Notes under the pieces: generated by a model
What the model was told of the DNA's origin: nothing
Database searches by the model: none
What the model saw: only the letters and a program-made list of their open reading frames with translations
Source: Acidobacteriaceae bacterium
GTDB lineage: Bacteria > Acidobacteriota > Terriglobia > Bryobacterales > Bryobacteraceae
Direction: 5' to 3'
NCBI GenBank assembly: GCA_019240475.1
Contig: JAFAYI010000018.1
Coordinates: forward strand, 124,001 to 188,000
Length of the DNA: 64,000 nt
Translations under genes and position numbers: made by a program
Shown here: one piece after another, positions 18,021 to 27,774 of the stretch
How the letters are laid out: every line of letters begins with the position of its first letter
Position numbering within the stretch: the stretch's first letter is position 1

Positions 18021-19124
18021 ATGTTGACTGCTGGAATTGTCGGCCTTCCCAACGTTGGAAAGAGCACTTTGTTCAATGCGTTGACGCAATCGCGCAAGGC
18101 TTTGGCCGCGAACTACAGATTCTGCACCATCGAACCGAATACGGCGATCGTGACCGTGCCGGACGAACGGCTGGACGTGTTGACAAAGCTGAGCGCATCG
18201 AAGAAGACCGTGCCCGCGACATTCGAGTTCGTGGATATCGCGGGCTTGGTGAGCGGCGCGAGCAAAGGGGAAGGCTTAGGCAATCAATTTCTGGGTCACA
18301 TACGCGAGGTGGACGCGATCGTGCAGGTGGTGCGAGTCTTCCAAAATGCAAATGTCGAGCATGTGATGAACACGGTCGATCCCGTGCGGGATATCGAGGT
18401 CATCAATACGGAACTTGTGCTGGCGGATCTGGAATCCGTCGAGAAGCGGAGGGCGAAGCAGCAGAAGGCGGCCAAGAGCGGCGATAAGAAAGCGGTTCAG
18501 GAACTGGAACTGCTGGAGAGACTGGAGGCGCATTTGAACACGGGCAAGACGGTCGCGACGGTGGAGTTGACGCCTGAAGAGAGGGCCGTCGTGAAAGGCT
18601 TCTTTCTGCTGACGAGCAAGCCGACGTTGTTTGCGTGCAATGTCGGCGAAGAAGAGTTGGCGGCGGCGGACAGCAATCCGCACGTCGAGGCGGTGCGCGC
18701 TTATGCGGAGCAGCACCACGGCACGCGGGCCGTTGTGGTTTCGGCGGAGATTGAGTCGGAGCTTATGACGCTCGCGCCGGAGGATCGCGCCGAGTACCTG
18801 GCGGGGCTGGGCGTGAAGGACACAGGGGTGGGCAACCTGATTCGCGAGGCGTATCATTTGCTGGGCTTGCGGACTTACCTAACAACGGGCGAAAAAGAGA
18901 CGCGCGCGTGGACGATTCACGCGGGCGAGAAAGCTCCGCAGGCAGCGGGCGTGATCCATTCGGATTTCGAGAAAAGCTTCATTTCGGCCGAGTGCGTTTC
19001 GTATGAGGACCTGGTGGCGGCGGGTTCGTTCGCGCGGGCGCGGGAGCAGGGCAAGCTGCGGACGGAAGGGAAAGAGTACGTCGTGCAGGACGGGGACGTG
19101 ATGGAGTTCAAGACGTTCTTGTAG
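18021..19124 (+). CDS. ychF: Redox-regulated ATPase / Obg-family GTPase YchF
   Basis: YchF (OLA1) is a ribosome-associated P-loop protein that prefers ATP. The 367-residue chain has G1 GLPNVGKST, YRFCTIEPN, G3 DIAGLVSGASKGEGLGN, the atypical G4 NVGEEE that accounts for relaxed base specificity, a coiled-coil insertion (KRRAKQQKAAKSG) and a C-terminal TGS domain (TGEKETRAWTI, SFARAREQGKLRTEGKEY). The ATG at 18021 has GGAG six bases upstream. The G1 lacks any unusual change and length is typical, so identity is firm. Confidence 0.95.
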   Translation: MLTAGIVGLPNVGKSTLFNALTQSRKALAANYRFCTIEPNTAIVTVPDERLDVLTKLSASKKTVPATFEFVDIAGLVSGASKGEGLGNQFLGHIREVDAIVQVVRVFQNANVEHVMNTVDPVRDIEVINTELVLADLESVEKRRAKQQKAAKSGDKKAVQELELLERLEAHLNTGKTVATVELTPEERAVVKGFFLLTSKPTLFACNVGEEELAAADSNPHVEAVRAYAEQHHGTRAVVVSAEIESELMTLAPEDRAEYLAGLGVKDTGVGNLIREAYHLLGLRTYLTTGEKETRAWTIHAGEKAPQAAGVIHSDFEKSFISAECVSYEDLVAAGSFARAREQGKLRTEGKEYVVQDGDVMEFKTFL

Positions 19125-19140
19125 GTGGGCGGGGGATACC

Positions 19141-19170
19141 TTGACCTTCGACCTATTTGTGATGTATTCT
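19141..19170 (+). promoter_or_regulatory. Candidate sigma-70 promoter of the padR-permease operon
   Basis: TTGACC (19141-19146) and TATTCT (19165-19170) are separated by 18 bases and lie about 20 bases upstream of the padR start. PadR regulators often bind their own promoters, so this stretch is also the likely operator region; no clear dyad was identified by eye. Confidence 0.45.
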
Positions 19171-19191
19171 CACGAGTAGAAGGTTGAGGCA

Positions 19192-19530
19192 TTGAATTCA
19201 TCCCGGTTTCCGATTCCCCAAGGCACGCTCGACATGCTCATTTTGCAGATCTTGTCGCTCGAAAGCGCGCATGGATACGGGGTGGCCCAGCGGCTGGAAC
19301 AGATCTCGCGAGAGGTGGTCCAGGTGAATCAAGGGTCGCTTTACCCGGCGCTGCACAGGCTGGAACAAAAAGGATGGCTGCGCAGCGAGTGGAAACAATC
19401 GGAGACGGGACGCGACGCCAGATTTTATTCACTAACGGCATCTGGGCGCAAACAACTGACCGTTGAAAAAGAGAGCTGGGCGCGGCTCGCAGGCGCGGTG
19501 CAACTGATTTTCGATGAGGGCCGCCGGTGA
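19192..19530 (+). CDS. PadR-family transcriptional regulator
   Basis: The 112-residue protein is a winged-helix PadR regulator: IPQGTLDMLILQILSLESAHGYG opens the DNA-binding helices, and VNQGSLYPALHRLEQKGWL plus GRDARFYSLTASGRKQL form the recognition helix and wing. Its stop (TGA 19528-19530) overlaps the ATG of the permease by one base, so the pair is translationally coupled. In Acidobacteriota such PadR-permease pairs are numerous, and the regulator is presumed to control its permease. The start is TTG 19192, preceded by AGAAGGTTGAGG. Confidence 0.9.
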   Translation: MNSSRFPIPQGTLDMLILQILSLESAHGYGVAQRLEQISREVVQVNQGSLYPALHRLEQKGWLRSEWKQSETGRDARFYSLTASGRKQLTVEKESWARLAGAVQLIFDEGRR

Positions 19531-22235
19531 TGAGAAAGGTTATGAACTGGTTGCGCCGCGACAAGCTGCAGGCGGAGTTCGACCGCGAACTGCAGTACCA
19601 TCTTGAGCGCCGCATCGCGGATCTCGGGACGGCCGGGCTGCCGGCGGATAAAGCCCGCAGGCAGGCCGTATTGGAATTAGGCGGGATCGGTCAAGTGAAA
19701 GAGGAGGTGCGCGACGTCTGGCTGACGCGATGGATGCGCGACTTTGCCTATGACCTTCGGTTCTCGTTGAGGACCTTCTATAAGAATCCGGCTTTCACCA
19801 TCACCGCTGTCGTTTCGTTGATGCTGGGGATCGGCGCGACCACCGCCATTTACTCTTTGGTCAACCAGGTACTGTTGCATGCACTGCCGGTTCGCCAGCC
19901 GGCGCGGCTTGTCCTGATCGATTGGAACGGCGAGCAGGCGGCGTCGGCGTTCGGCAGCTGGAATCTCATGTCGTATCCGATCTGCCGCGACCTTGACCAG
20001 CAGAAACAATTTTTCGACGGCGTTTTCTGCCGCGCGCTCACCCCGGTCAGCGTGACCACCGCGGGCGAGGCTCAGCCAGGGACGGCAGAGGTGGTGTCGG
20101 GCAACTATTTTCAAGTACTGGGCGTGGGTGCGGCCGCGGGACGTGTCTTTACGCGTGAAGATGATGGCGCGCCGGACTCCAATCCCGTGATTGTTCTCGC
20201 TTACGACTTTTGGCAGACGAGGCTTGGCGGAGCTGCGGATGCGATCGGACGCAAGCTGCTCATCAATAGTCATCCGATGACGGTGATCGGCGTTGCCGCG
20301 GAGAACTTTCGCGGAATCGACGTCGGCGACGTGCCATCGATTTGGGTGCCCGCTTCTATGTCAAGCGAAGCAATACCGGGTTTCCATAATTATCTGAGCC
20401 GCCGGATGAGTTGGATGCAGGTGCTCGGCCGGCTGAATGACGGAGTGAGCGTGCAGAGAGCCCAGGCTGGGCTTCAACCTTGGTTCGAGGCAATGCTGCA
20501 GGACGATATGCGCCGGCCCGATTTTCCAGTGATCGATGGCGAGACGAGACGTAACTACCTCCATTCGACCTTGACGCTGAGTGCGGCGCCGCAGGGTCAC
20601 TCGGAGCTGAGAAGGCCGAAGTTCGCAGAACCACTCTGGGTACTGCTGGGCGCGACAGGCGTTTTGCTGGGCTTGGCGTGCTTGAATGTTTCCGGTTTGT
20701 TCTTGGCGCGTGGATCGGCGCATGAACGCGAGGTGGGAACGCGGCTGGCGCTGGGCGCGTCGCGAGGGCGGCTCGAACGGCAGCTTCTGACAGACAGTTT
20801 GGCGATCGCCCTGGCAGGGGGCTTTCTCGGGACTGCGCTGGCGCCGCTCGCGGTACGCACGCTCATCGCTTTTCTGCCGCAATGGAACGGGCCGAATGCG
20901 TTACATGCGAATGTGGATCGGCCCCTGTTGCTGTTTGCGCTCGCTGTCAGCGCGACGGCTGGTTTGCTCAGCGGTCTCGCGCCCGGATGGCAGGCGCGGC
21001 GGCATTCAATGTTTACTTCTCTGCGTGAGCGCGGCGGGACGGCTTCCGCGGGGATTCGCATTCGAAAGATCATAGTGATGGCGCAGATTGCTCTGACGCT
21101 GGCGCTGGTTTCCTGCGCGATGCTTTTTGTTCGCACGCTCTATGCCCTCGCGGAGAAAGGCCCGGGCTTCGAGATCTCAAGCCTGGTGTCTTTCACGATT
21201 CGAACTTCGCAGAGCGGATATTCCACTGTAGATGGGAACCGAACCATTCGACGCCTGAACGAACTCGTTCGGCAGGAGTCGATCACCCGAGCGAGCGCCG
21301 TTGCCCGGTGGCCTTTACTGACGGGCGGAAGCTGGAACGATCCGATTACAATCCTCGCGGGCCAACGAATCACCACGCCGGACGACGTCAACTTGAACGC
21401 CGTCACACCCGAGTTCTTTCAAACGATGGGCATTCGAATTTTGGCCGGACGCAACTTTGACGATCGCGATGCGCGATCGCCCGCAGAATCCGGCTACCGA
21501 TCCGCTATCGTCAGCGAAAGCTTTGTGAAGCGCTACCTCGGCGGGCGGAATCCACTTGGATTGTTAATTGGCGAGGGTAACGGGCCCGGAGTTAAGACGA
21601 GGATTCAGATCGTGGGAGTGATGTCGGATTTCAGTTATCGCGGTTTGAGAGAGGAATCGACGCAAGCCTATTTTCCGTTTCTGGAAGGCAACGACCCTGA
21701 CGCGACGTTCTATGTGAAAGTGCATGGGACCCCGGACGCGGCTCTTCGCACGATTCGCGCGATTGTGCGAGGCGTTAATCCGACATTGCCGATCGTTGAT
21801 TTTCGCACCGTGAAGGATCAGCTGGAGCGTTCCCTTAGCACGGAACATATGTTAGCCACGCTGTCCAGTAGCTTTGGGATTGTGGCATTGTTGTTGTCGC
21901 TGGTCGGCCTGTATGGCGTGATGTCGTTCGCCGTCACGCAGCGGACGCGCGAGATCGGGATCAGGCTGGCGCTCGGCGCACAGCGCTCTTCGGCTATATG
22001 GCTGGTGCTGCGAGATGCTCTGACAATGGTGACCTTGGGGACGGCTGTTGGGCTTGGGTTAGCTTGGACTCTCGGCCGACTGGTGAAATCGCAGCTCTAC
22101 GATGTGAGCCCATCAGATCCGGCTGTGATCGGCTGTGCAGTCCTGATTCTTGGGTCTGCGACGATGGCCGCGGCCTGGATTCCGGCGCGCCGCGCCTCGG
22201 GCGTGGACCCAACAGAAGCGTTGCGAGCCGAATAA
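19530..22235 (+). CDS. Acidobacterial duplicated orphan permease (MacB/FtsX-type ABC permease)
   Basis: The roughly 901-residue protein starts with a helical prefix domain (MNWLRRDKLQAEFDRELQYHLE) and contains two FtsX/MacB permease halves: a first membrane helix near residue 80 (TITAVVSLMLGIGATTAIYSL), a large periplasmic MacB-type domain, a helix bundle at about 375-540, a second periplasmic domain, and three C-terminal helices with the conserved TREIGIRLALGAQ and RRASGVDPTEALRAE. This duplicated single-chain layout without a linked ATPase is characteristic of Acidobacteriota. Substrate is unknown. The start ATG 19530 overlaps the padR stop (TGATG). Confidence 0.92.
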   Translation: MRKVMNWLRRDKLQAEFDRELQYHLERRIADLGTAGLPADKARRQAVLELGGIGQVKEEVRDVWLTRWMRDFAYDLRFSLRTFYKNPAFTITAVVSLMLGIGATTAIYSLVNQVLLHALPVRQPARLVLIDWNGEQAASAFGSWNLMSYPICRDLDQQKQFFDGVFCRALTPVSVTTAGEAQPGTAEVVSGNYFQVLGVGAAAGRVFTREDDGAPDSNPVIVLAYDFWQTRLGGAADAIGRKLLINSHPMTVIGVAAENFRGIDVGDVPSIWVPASMSSEAIPGFHNYLSRRMSWMQVLGRLNDGVSVQRAQAGLQPWFEAMLQDDMRRPDFPVIDGETRRNYLHSTLTLSAAPQGHSELRRPKFAEPLWVLLGATGVLLGLACLNVSGLFLARGSAHEREVGTRLALGASRGRLERQLLTDSLAIALAGGFLGTALAPLAVRTLIAFLPQWNGPNALHANVDRPLLLFALAVSATAGLLSGLAPGWQARRHSMFTSLRERGGTASAGIRIRKIIVMAQIALTLALVSCAMLFVRTLYALAEKGPGFEISSLVSFTIRTSQSGYSTVDGNRTIRRLNELVRQESITRASAVARWPLLTGGSWNDPITILAGQRITTPDDVNLNAVTPEFFQTMGIRILAGRNFDDRDARSPAESGYRSAIVSESFVKRYLGGRNPLGLLIGEGNGPGVKTRIQIVGVMSDFSYRGLREESTQAYFPFLEGNDPDATFYVKVHGTPDAALRTIRAIVRGVNPTLPIVDFRTVKDQLERSLSTEHMLATLSSSFGIVALLLSLVGLYGVMSFAVTQRTREIGIRLALGAQRSSAIWLVLRDALTMVTLGTAVGLGLAWTLGRLVKSQLYDVSPSDPAVIGCAVLILGSATMAAAWIPARRASGVDPTEALRAE

Positions 22236-22299
22236 TCCGCCTCGGGCCGCACGGGCGATTAAGCCGGAACCCGTCAGTCCGGTAGGATGAAACTAGCTC

Positions 22300-25125
22300 A
22301 TGAACGCATCCTCCGTTGACCTTAAAAAGACGGTCAACCTGCCCAAAACCGAGTTTCCGATGAAGGCGAACCTGCCCACCGCAGAGCCGAAGATGCTTGC
22401 GCAGTGGGAGGGGATGGGGCTGTATGAGCGCATTCGGGAGGCGCGCGCCGGGCGTCCGCAATATGTTCTGCACGACGGGCCGCCGTATGCGAACGGGAAC
22501 ATTCATCTCGGCACCGCGTTCAACAAGATCGTCAAAGATTTCATTGTGAAATCGAAGAGCATGGCGGGTTTTGACGCGCCGTATATTCCCGGATGGGACT
22601 GCCATGGGCTGCCGATTGAGTTCAAGGTGGACCAGGAACTCGGGAAGCGCAAGGCGGAGATGAGCGCGGCTCAGATTCGCGCCGAGTGCCGCGCGTATGC
22701 GGGGAAGTATGTCGACATTCATCGGACGGAGTTCAAGCGGCTCGGGATTCTGGGGCGCTGGGCAGATCCATATCTGACGATGAGCGCGGAATACGAGGCG
22801 ATCATCGCGCAGGCGTTTGTCGATTTTCTGGATCGCGGTTACGTCTACAAGGGTCTCAAGCCAGTGCACTGGTGCATCAAGGACCGGACGGCGCTGGCCG
22901 AAGCCGAGGTCGAGTACGAGACGGATTCGAGCCCGTCGATCTATGCGCGATTTAAGCTGGCGTCGGATGCGGCGGCGATCGATCCCGCGCTTGAGGGGCG
23001 CGAGGTTTACGCGCTGATCTGGACGACGACGCCGTGGACGATTCCGGCGAACCTGGCGATCAGCTTTCATCCGAAGTTCGAGTACGTGGCGGTGGATACG
23101 CCGGAGGGGCTGACGATTGTCGCGGAAGGCCTGCTCGGGGAGGTGGCTGAGGCGCTCGGGTGGGATAAGACGGTGGTGGCGCGATTCCCGGGCACTAAGC
23201 TCGAAGGCGCGATTTTCAGGCATCCGTTTATCGAGCGCGATTCGCTAGGGCTGATTGGCGAGCACGTGACGCTCGAGCAGGGGACGGGCGCAGTGCACAC
23301 GGCGCCAGGGCACGGGCAGGAAGATTTCGTAATCGGGCAGCGGTATGGGCTGCCGGTTTACTGTCCGGTGGACGCGAGCGGACGCATGTTCCGCGCCGAG
23401 GGCGCGGCGGGCGAGCTGCCGGAGACGCTTCTGGGCAAGACGGTGTGGGAGGCGAACCCGATTGTCGTCAAGCTGCTCGAAGAGAGTGGAGCGCTGGCGC
23501 AGCAGGCGAAGCTGGAACATAGCTATCCGCACTGCTGGCGGTGTCACCACAAGGTGATTTTTCGCGCGACCGAGCAGTGGTTCATCGGAATGGACCGCGT
23601 GGGTGACCGGGAGATGGACCTGCGCGGGCAGGCCCTGGTTGCGATCAAGAAAGTGAAATGGCATCCTTCGTGGGGCGAAGAGCGCATGTCGAACATGGTG
23701 GCGACGCGACCCGATTGGTGCATCTCGCGGCAGCGCGCGTGGGGCGTGCCTATTCTGGTGTTCTATTGCGAAGCGTGCGGCGAGCCGTTCACGGAAAAGC
23801 GCGTTCTGGATGGAGTGGTGGCGCAGTTTCGCGAACACACGGCGGACGTGTGGTACGAAAAATCGGCGGCGGAGTTGATGGGCGCCGACTGCGTTTGCGG
23901 CAAGTGCGGCGGCAAGAGTTTCCGTAAAGAGATGGACATTCTGGACGTGTGGTTCGATTCGGGGTCCAGCCATCTGGCGGTGTTGACGCCGCAGAACGGC
24001 CTGGAATGGCCGAGCGATATGTACATGGAGGGGGGCGACCAATATCGCGGCTGGTTCCAGAGTTCGCTACTGGTGGGCGTGGCGCTGAAAGGCAGCTCGC
24101 CCTATCGCGAGTGCGCGACGCACGGCTGGACCTTGGATGCGGACGGGCGGGCGATGTCGAAATCGGCGGGTAGCCTGGGGCCGGAGAAGATCGTCAAACA
24201 GTATGGGGCGGACCTGCTGCGGCTGTGGGTGGCGTCGGTGGATTTCATGGAAGACGTGCGGATGTCGGACGTCATCCTGGCGCGGCTTTCCGAGGCATAC
24301 CGGAAGCTGCGAAACACGTTCAAGTACATGCTGGGCAATCTGGGCGATTTCGATCCGGAGCGCGATGGAGTGAGGGGTGAGGAGCTGGGGACGCTCGATA
24401 CTTGGATTTTGCTGCGGGCGGAAGAGCTGACGCGGCGCTGTACGGAGTGGTATGGCGAGTACGCGTTCCATAAGGTATATCGGGCGATTTACGATTTCGC
24501 GATCGCGGATTTGAGCGCGGTGTACTTCGATGTTTCGAAGGACCGGTTGTATACGGCAGGGCCGGCGTCGCGGGCGAGGCGCAGTGGGCAGACGGCGCTG
24601 CACCGATTGAATTTGGCGCTCGCAAGGCTGCTAGCGCCGATGCTTTCGTTTACGTGCGAAGAGGTTTGGAAGCACACGCGCTACGGCGCCGATGCGGCGA
24701 GCGTGCACATGGCGTACTTCCCGAAACCCGAGGAGTTGAGCGCGGGGATCAACGAAGCGCAGCGAGGCAGGGCGGCGGATTGGGAGCGGCTGATGCCGGT
24801 GAGAGACCAGGTGTTGAAAGCGCTCGACTGCGCGCGAGAGGACAAGGTGATTGGCTCGTCGCTTGAGGCGGCGGTGACGCTGGAAGCAGGCGAGGAGCTG
24901 CATCCTCTGCTCGATCAGTTTGGGGCGGAGCTGCCGGAGTGGTTCATCGTGTCGCAGGTAAAGGTGGAGCGCGGCGAACGGGGACTTGAGATAAGAGTGG
25001 AGCGCGCACGCGGCGATAAATGCGAACGGTGCTGGAAATATAAGACCGATGTTGGAAGCAGCGAAGAATTTCCGACGGTCTGCGCCTCCTGCGCAGGCGT
25101 GCTGCCGGAGTTTTTGAATCAGTGA
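22300..25125 (+). CDS. ileS: Isoleucyl-tRNA synthetase
   Basis: The class Ia synthetase charges tRNA-Ile. The 941-residue protein shows the HIGH-type motif PPYANGNIHLG near residue 65, PGWDCHGLPIE, the editing-domain segments WTTTPWTIPAN and GTGAVHTAPGHG with QEDF, the KMSKS-type AMSKSAGSLG near 618 and a C-terminal zinc-finger (CERCWKY ... CASC, about residues 907-932) found in bacterial-type enzymes. The last base triplet overlaps lspA (GTGA), so ileS-lspA forms the classic operon seen in many bacteria. Confidence 0.97.
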   Translation: MNASSVDLKKTVNLPKTEFPMKANLPTAEPKMLAQWEGMGLYERIREARAGRPQYVLHDGPPYANGNIHLGTAFNKIVKDFIVKSKSMAGFDAPYIPGWDCHGLPIEFKVDQELGKRKAEMSAAQIRAECRAYAGKYVDIHRTEFKRLGILGRWADPYLTMSAEYEAIIAQAFVDFLDRGYVYKGLKPVHWCIKDRTALAEAEVEYETDSSPSIYARFKLASDAAAIDPALEGREVYALIWTTTPWTIPANLAISFHPKFEYVAVDTPEGLTIVAEGLLGEVAEALGWDKTVVARFPGTKLEGAIFRHPFIERDSLGLIGEHVTLEQGTGAVHTAPGHGQEDFVIGQRYGLPVYCPVDASGRMFRAEGAAGELPETLLGKTVWEANPIVVKLLEESGALAQQAKLEHSYPHCWRCHHKVIFRATEQWFIGMDRVGDREMDLRGQALVAIKKVKWHPSWGEERMSNMVATRPDWCISRQRAWGVPILVFYCEACGEPFTEKRVLDGVVAQFREHTADVWYEKSAAELMGADCVCGKCGGKSFRKEMDILDVWFDSGSSHLAVLTPQNGLEWPSDMYMEGGDQYRGWFQSSLLVGVALKGSSPYRECATHGWTLDADGRAMSKSAGSLGPEKIVKQYGADLLRLWVASVDFMEDVRMSDVILARLSEAYRKLRNTFKYMLGNLGDFDPERDGVRGEELGTLDTWILLRAEELTRRCTEWYGEYAFHKVYRAIYDFAIADLSAVYFDVSKDRLYTAGPASRARRSGQTALHRLNLALARLLAPMLSFTCEEVWKHTRYGADAASVHMAYFPKPEELSAGINEAQRGRAADWERLMPVRDQVLKALDCAREDKVIGSSLEAAVTLEAGEELHPLLDQFGAELPEWFIVSQVKVERGERGLEIRVERARGDKCERCWKYKTDVGSSEEFPTVCASCAGVLPEFLNQ

Positions 25126-25652
25126 AGAACGAACAGGCAGGCGCGCGGCGTTGGGCGGCGTTGGCGATTACAGCGCTGGTGATCGCGGGTGACCGAATTT
25201 CGAAGGCCGCCATTCAGCACTCGATGAACGCCTTCGACAGCGTGAGCGTGATCGCCGGCTGGCTGCGCATTGTGCATACGGAGAATCCGGGCGCGGCTTT
25301 CGGAGTTTTAGCGGAGGGCAACCCGATGCTGCGAAGCGCCGTCTTAATAGGAGTCTCAAGCGCGGTGCTGGTGTTTGTGGCGTGGGCGCTTTGGGGAAGG
25401 AGCGGCGCGGGGGCCGGTCCGCTGACCCGAGTGGCGCTGGCGCTGATTTTGGGCGGGGCTGTGGGAAATCTTTACGACCGGGTGCTGTATGGGGCGGTGA
25501 CGGATTTCATAGAGGTGTATCACGGCGCGTGGTCGTTTCCGGCGTTCAACGTGGCGGATAGCGCGATCACGGTAGGAGCGGCGCTGTTGATGTTCGATCT
25601 GCTGCGCGGGAAGCGGAAGCCCGAACCGCAGGCGGCGTTTGCACGCAAGTAG
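25122..25652 (+). CDS. lspA: Lipoprotein signal peptidase LspA
   Basis: LspA (signal peptidase II) is the inner-membrane aspartic protease that removes the signal peptide of diacylglyceryl-prolipoproteins. The 176-residue protein has four hydrophobic segments and the catalytic motifs GGAVGNLYDRV and FNVADSAITVG with the two active aspartates, plus VHTENPGAAFG. It starts at GTG 25122, overlapping the ileS stop by four bases. The next gene, lgt, supplies its substrate, so two successive steps of lipoprotein maturation are encoded side by side. Confidence 0.95.
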   Translation: MKNEQAGARRWAALAITALVIAGDRISKAAIQHSMNAFDSVSVIAGWLRIVHTENPGAAFGVLAEGNPMLRSAVLIGVSSAVLVFVAWALWGRSGAGAGPLTRVALALILGGAVGNLYDRVLYGAVTDFIEVYHGAWSFPAFNVADSAITVGAALLMFDLLRGKRKPEPQAAFARK

Positions 25653-25669
25653 GGCGCGCACAAATATAC

Positions 25670-26467
25670 ATGTTTCCGAAATTAATCAGCATCGGCACGT
25701 TTTACATTCCGACGTATGGAGTGTTGGTGGCGCTCGGGTTTCTGGCGGGGCTGGGAATTACACTGCGGCTGGCGCGGCGCGCGGGGCTGCCCCCGGACAA
25801 GATTACGAACCTGGCGGTGTACTGCGCGATGGCGGGCATCGCGGGAGCGAAGCTCTTCATGTTCTTGTTCGACCTGGGCGATTATCTGCGCGATCCGAGC
25901 CAGATTTTCACGATGGAGACGCTGCAGGCGGCGGGCGTCTTTCACGGCGGATTCATCGGGGCGTTTCTCGTAGCGGTGCTTTATATACGGCGGCAGCATT
26001 TGCCGGGGTTTCCGACCATGGACGCGTTTGCGCCGGGCGTCGCGTTGGGGCAGGCGATCGGGCGCTTGGGTTGCTTTGCGGCGGGCTGCTGCTGGGGCAG
26101 AGAATGCGATTTGCCGTGGGGCGTCAGGTTCCGGTCGGATGCGGCCGCGCCGGTGCCGCTAGACAAGACGCTGCATCCAGCGCAGTTATACGAATCGGCC
26201 GCGGACCTTTTAATCTTCGGGATCTTGTACCGGCAGTTTCATCGAGGGCATCGCGCGGGAACGGTGATCGGGCTGTACCTGGTGCTCTATTCGTCGGCGC
26301 GGTTCGTGATTGAGTTCTTCCGCGCGCATGAGCAGGCGCTCATAGGGCCATTCTCGATAACGCAGTGGATCGCGCTGGGGCTGCTGGCATTGGGCGTGGG
26401 CATTCTGCTGCGCGGGCGGCGGCCGGTAGCGATGGCGGGCGAGAACGCGGCGCGGGCGCAAGCGTAG
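25670..26467 (+). CDS. lgt: Prolipoprotein diacylglyceryl transferase Lgt
   Basis: Lgt transfers a diacylglyceryl group from phosphatidylglycerol to the lipobox cysteine of prolipoproteins, the first maturation step. The 265-residue membrane protein shows about seven hydrophobic segments, GVFHGGFIGAF with the essential histidine region, the signature GQAIGRLGCFAAGCCWG, HPAQLYES and RFVIEFFRAHE. It follows lspA by 17 bases on the same strand. Confidence 0.95.
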   Translation: MFPKLISIGTFYIPTYGVLVALGFLAGLGITLRLARRAGLPPDKITNLAVYCAMAGIAGAKLFMFLFDLGDYLRDPSQIFTMETLQAAGVFHGGFIGAFLVAVLYIRRQHLPGFPTMDAFAPGVALGQAIGRLGCFAAGCCWGRECDLPWGVRFRSDAAAPVPLDKTLHPAQLYESAADLLIFGILYRQFHRGHRAGTVIGLYLVLYSSARFVIEFFRAHEQALIGPFSITQWIALGLLALGVGILLRGRRPVAMAGENAARAQA

Positions 26468-26514
26468 TTTCAAACCTGCGCCGCACGCCATACCGGGCGT
26501 GTTCTCATAGACAG

Positions 26515-27774
26515 ATGATCCCGCGACGTGGCTTTCTCAAACTTGGCGGCATGGCCGCTGGCGCAAGCCTTCTGCGCGCCGATACGCCTGCTTCGATTGC
26601 GTCGCTTTCATCGATGCGAGAGGAAGCGAAACCAATTACAACCGAAGAGCGGCGCGGGCGAATTGCGCGCGCGCAGGAGTTGATGGGCAAGCACGGGATG
26701 GACGCGATTCTGCTTGCGGGCGGCACGTCGCTGCTCTATTTCACGGGCGTGCGCTGGTACAACAGCGAGCGGCTGTTCGCGGTCGCTATTCCGGCGAAAG
26801 GCAAAGCGTTCAGCGTGTGCCCTTCGTTTGAAGAAGACCGGGCTCGGGAGCAATTGAACGCGGGGCCGCTAGAAGACGCGGAGGTGCTGACCTGGCACGA
26901 GGACGAAAACCCCTCGCGGCTGGTGGCGCAGGGGTTGAAAGAGCGCGGGTTCGCGGCGGGCAAGTTGGGCATCGAGGAGCGAATTCCGTTTGTGTTCAGC
27001 GATGGAGTCGCGCAAGCGGCGCCTGCGCTAAGGCTGGTGAGCGCGACCCCGGTGACGGCGGGCTGCCGGATGATCAAGAGCGCGCATGAGCTGGAATTGA
27101 TGGGGATCGCGAATCGGGCGACGCTTAAGGTGTATGAAGCTGTTTACCGCGCGCTAAAACCGGGCATGACGCAGAATGATGCGGAAGCGTTGATCAGCGC
27201 GGCTTACGGGCGGGTCGGGTTTCGCGGAGAAGCGAGCGTGCAGACGGGCGAATACTCGGCGCTGCCGCATGGGTCGCTGACGCCGCAGGCGATTCCCGAA
27301 GGCACGGTCGTGATGATCGACGATGGGTGCACGGTGGAGGGATATCAGTCCGATATTACTCGGACATTCGTGCTGGGGAAGGCGACGGACAAGATGAAGC
27401 GCGTGTTCGATATCGTGCACCGGGCGCAGAGCGCGGCGCTGGCGGCGGCGAGACCGGGCGTGGCGTGCGGGGATGTGGACGCGGCGGCGCGGCGGGTGAT
27501 TGCGGAGGCGGGGTTCGGACCGGATTACAACTACTTCACGCATCGCGTGGGGCATGGGATTGGAATGGACGGGCACGAGTGGCCGTACCTGGTGCGGGGG
27601 AATGCGCTGCCGCTAGAGGCGAACATGACGTTCAGCGACGAGCCTGGAATTTACATACGCGGAGAATTCGGCGTGCGCCTGGAAGACGACATGCACATCA
27701 GCGAGCGTGGGGCGGAGCTGTTCACGCCACAGAGCCCGAGCATTGAGGAGCCGTTCGGGCGAGGAGAATTCTAG
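26515..27774 (+). CDS. Tat-exported M24-family aminopeptidase P / Xaa-Pro dipeptidase
   Basis: The 419-residue protein starts with a Tat signal (MIPRRGFLKLGGMAAGASLL). A creatinase-type N-terminal domain follows (ELMGKHGMDAILLAGGTSLLYFTG), then the pita-bread M24 metallopeptidase domain with the five metal ligands visible: VVMIDDGC, GYQSDITRTF, RVGHGIGMDGHE, FSDEPGIY and VRLEDDMHI. It probably removes N-terminal residues ahead of proline from peptides in the periplasm. Its stop codon shares the palindrome CTAG with the stop of the convergent gene. Confidence 0.9.
   Translation: MIPRRGFLKLGGMAAGASLLRADTPASIASLSSMREEAKPITTEERRGRIARAQELMGKHGMDAILLAGGTSLLYFTGVRWYNSERLFAVAIPAKGKAFSVCPSFEEDRAREQLNAGPLEDAEVLTWHEDENPSRLVAQGLKERGFAAGKLGIEERIPFVFSDGVAQAAPALRLVSATPVTAGCRMIKSAHELELMGIANRATLKVYEAVYRALKPGMTQNDAEALISAAYGRVGFRGEASVQTGEYSALPHGSLTPQAIPEGTVVMIDDGCTVEGYQSDITRTFVLGKATDKMKRVFDIVHRAQSAALAAARPGVACGDVDAAARRVIAEAGFGPDYNYFTHRVGHGIGMDGHEWPYLVRGNALPLEANMTFSDEPGIYIRGEFGVRLEDDMHISERGAELFTPQSPSIEEPFGRGEF

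Noticed and set aside
21994..23223. 409-residue antisense open frame across the permease and ileS
   Set aside because: It runs opposite two well-supported genes, has Arg/Pro-rich composition typical of a shadow frame in high-GC DNA, and shows no domain.
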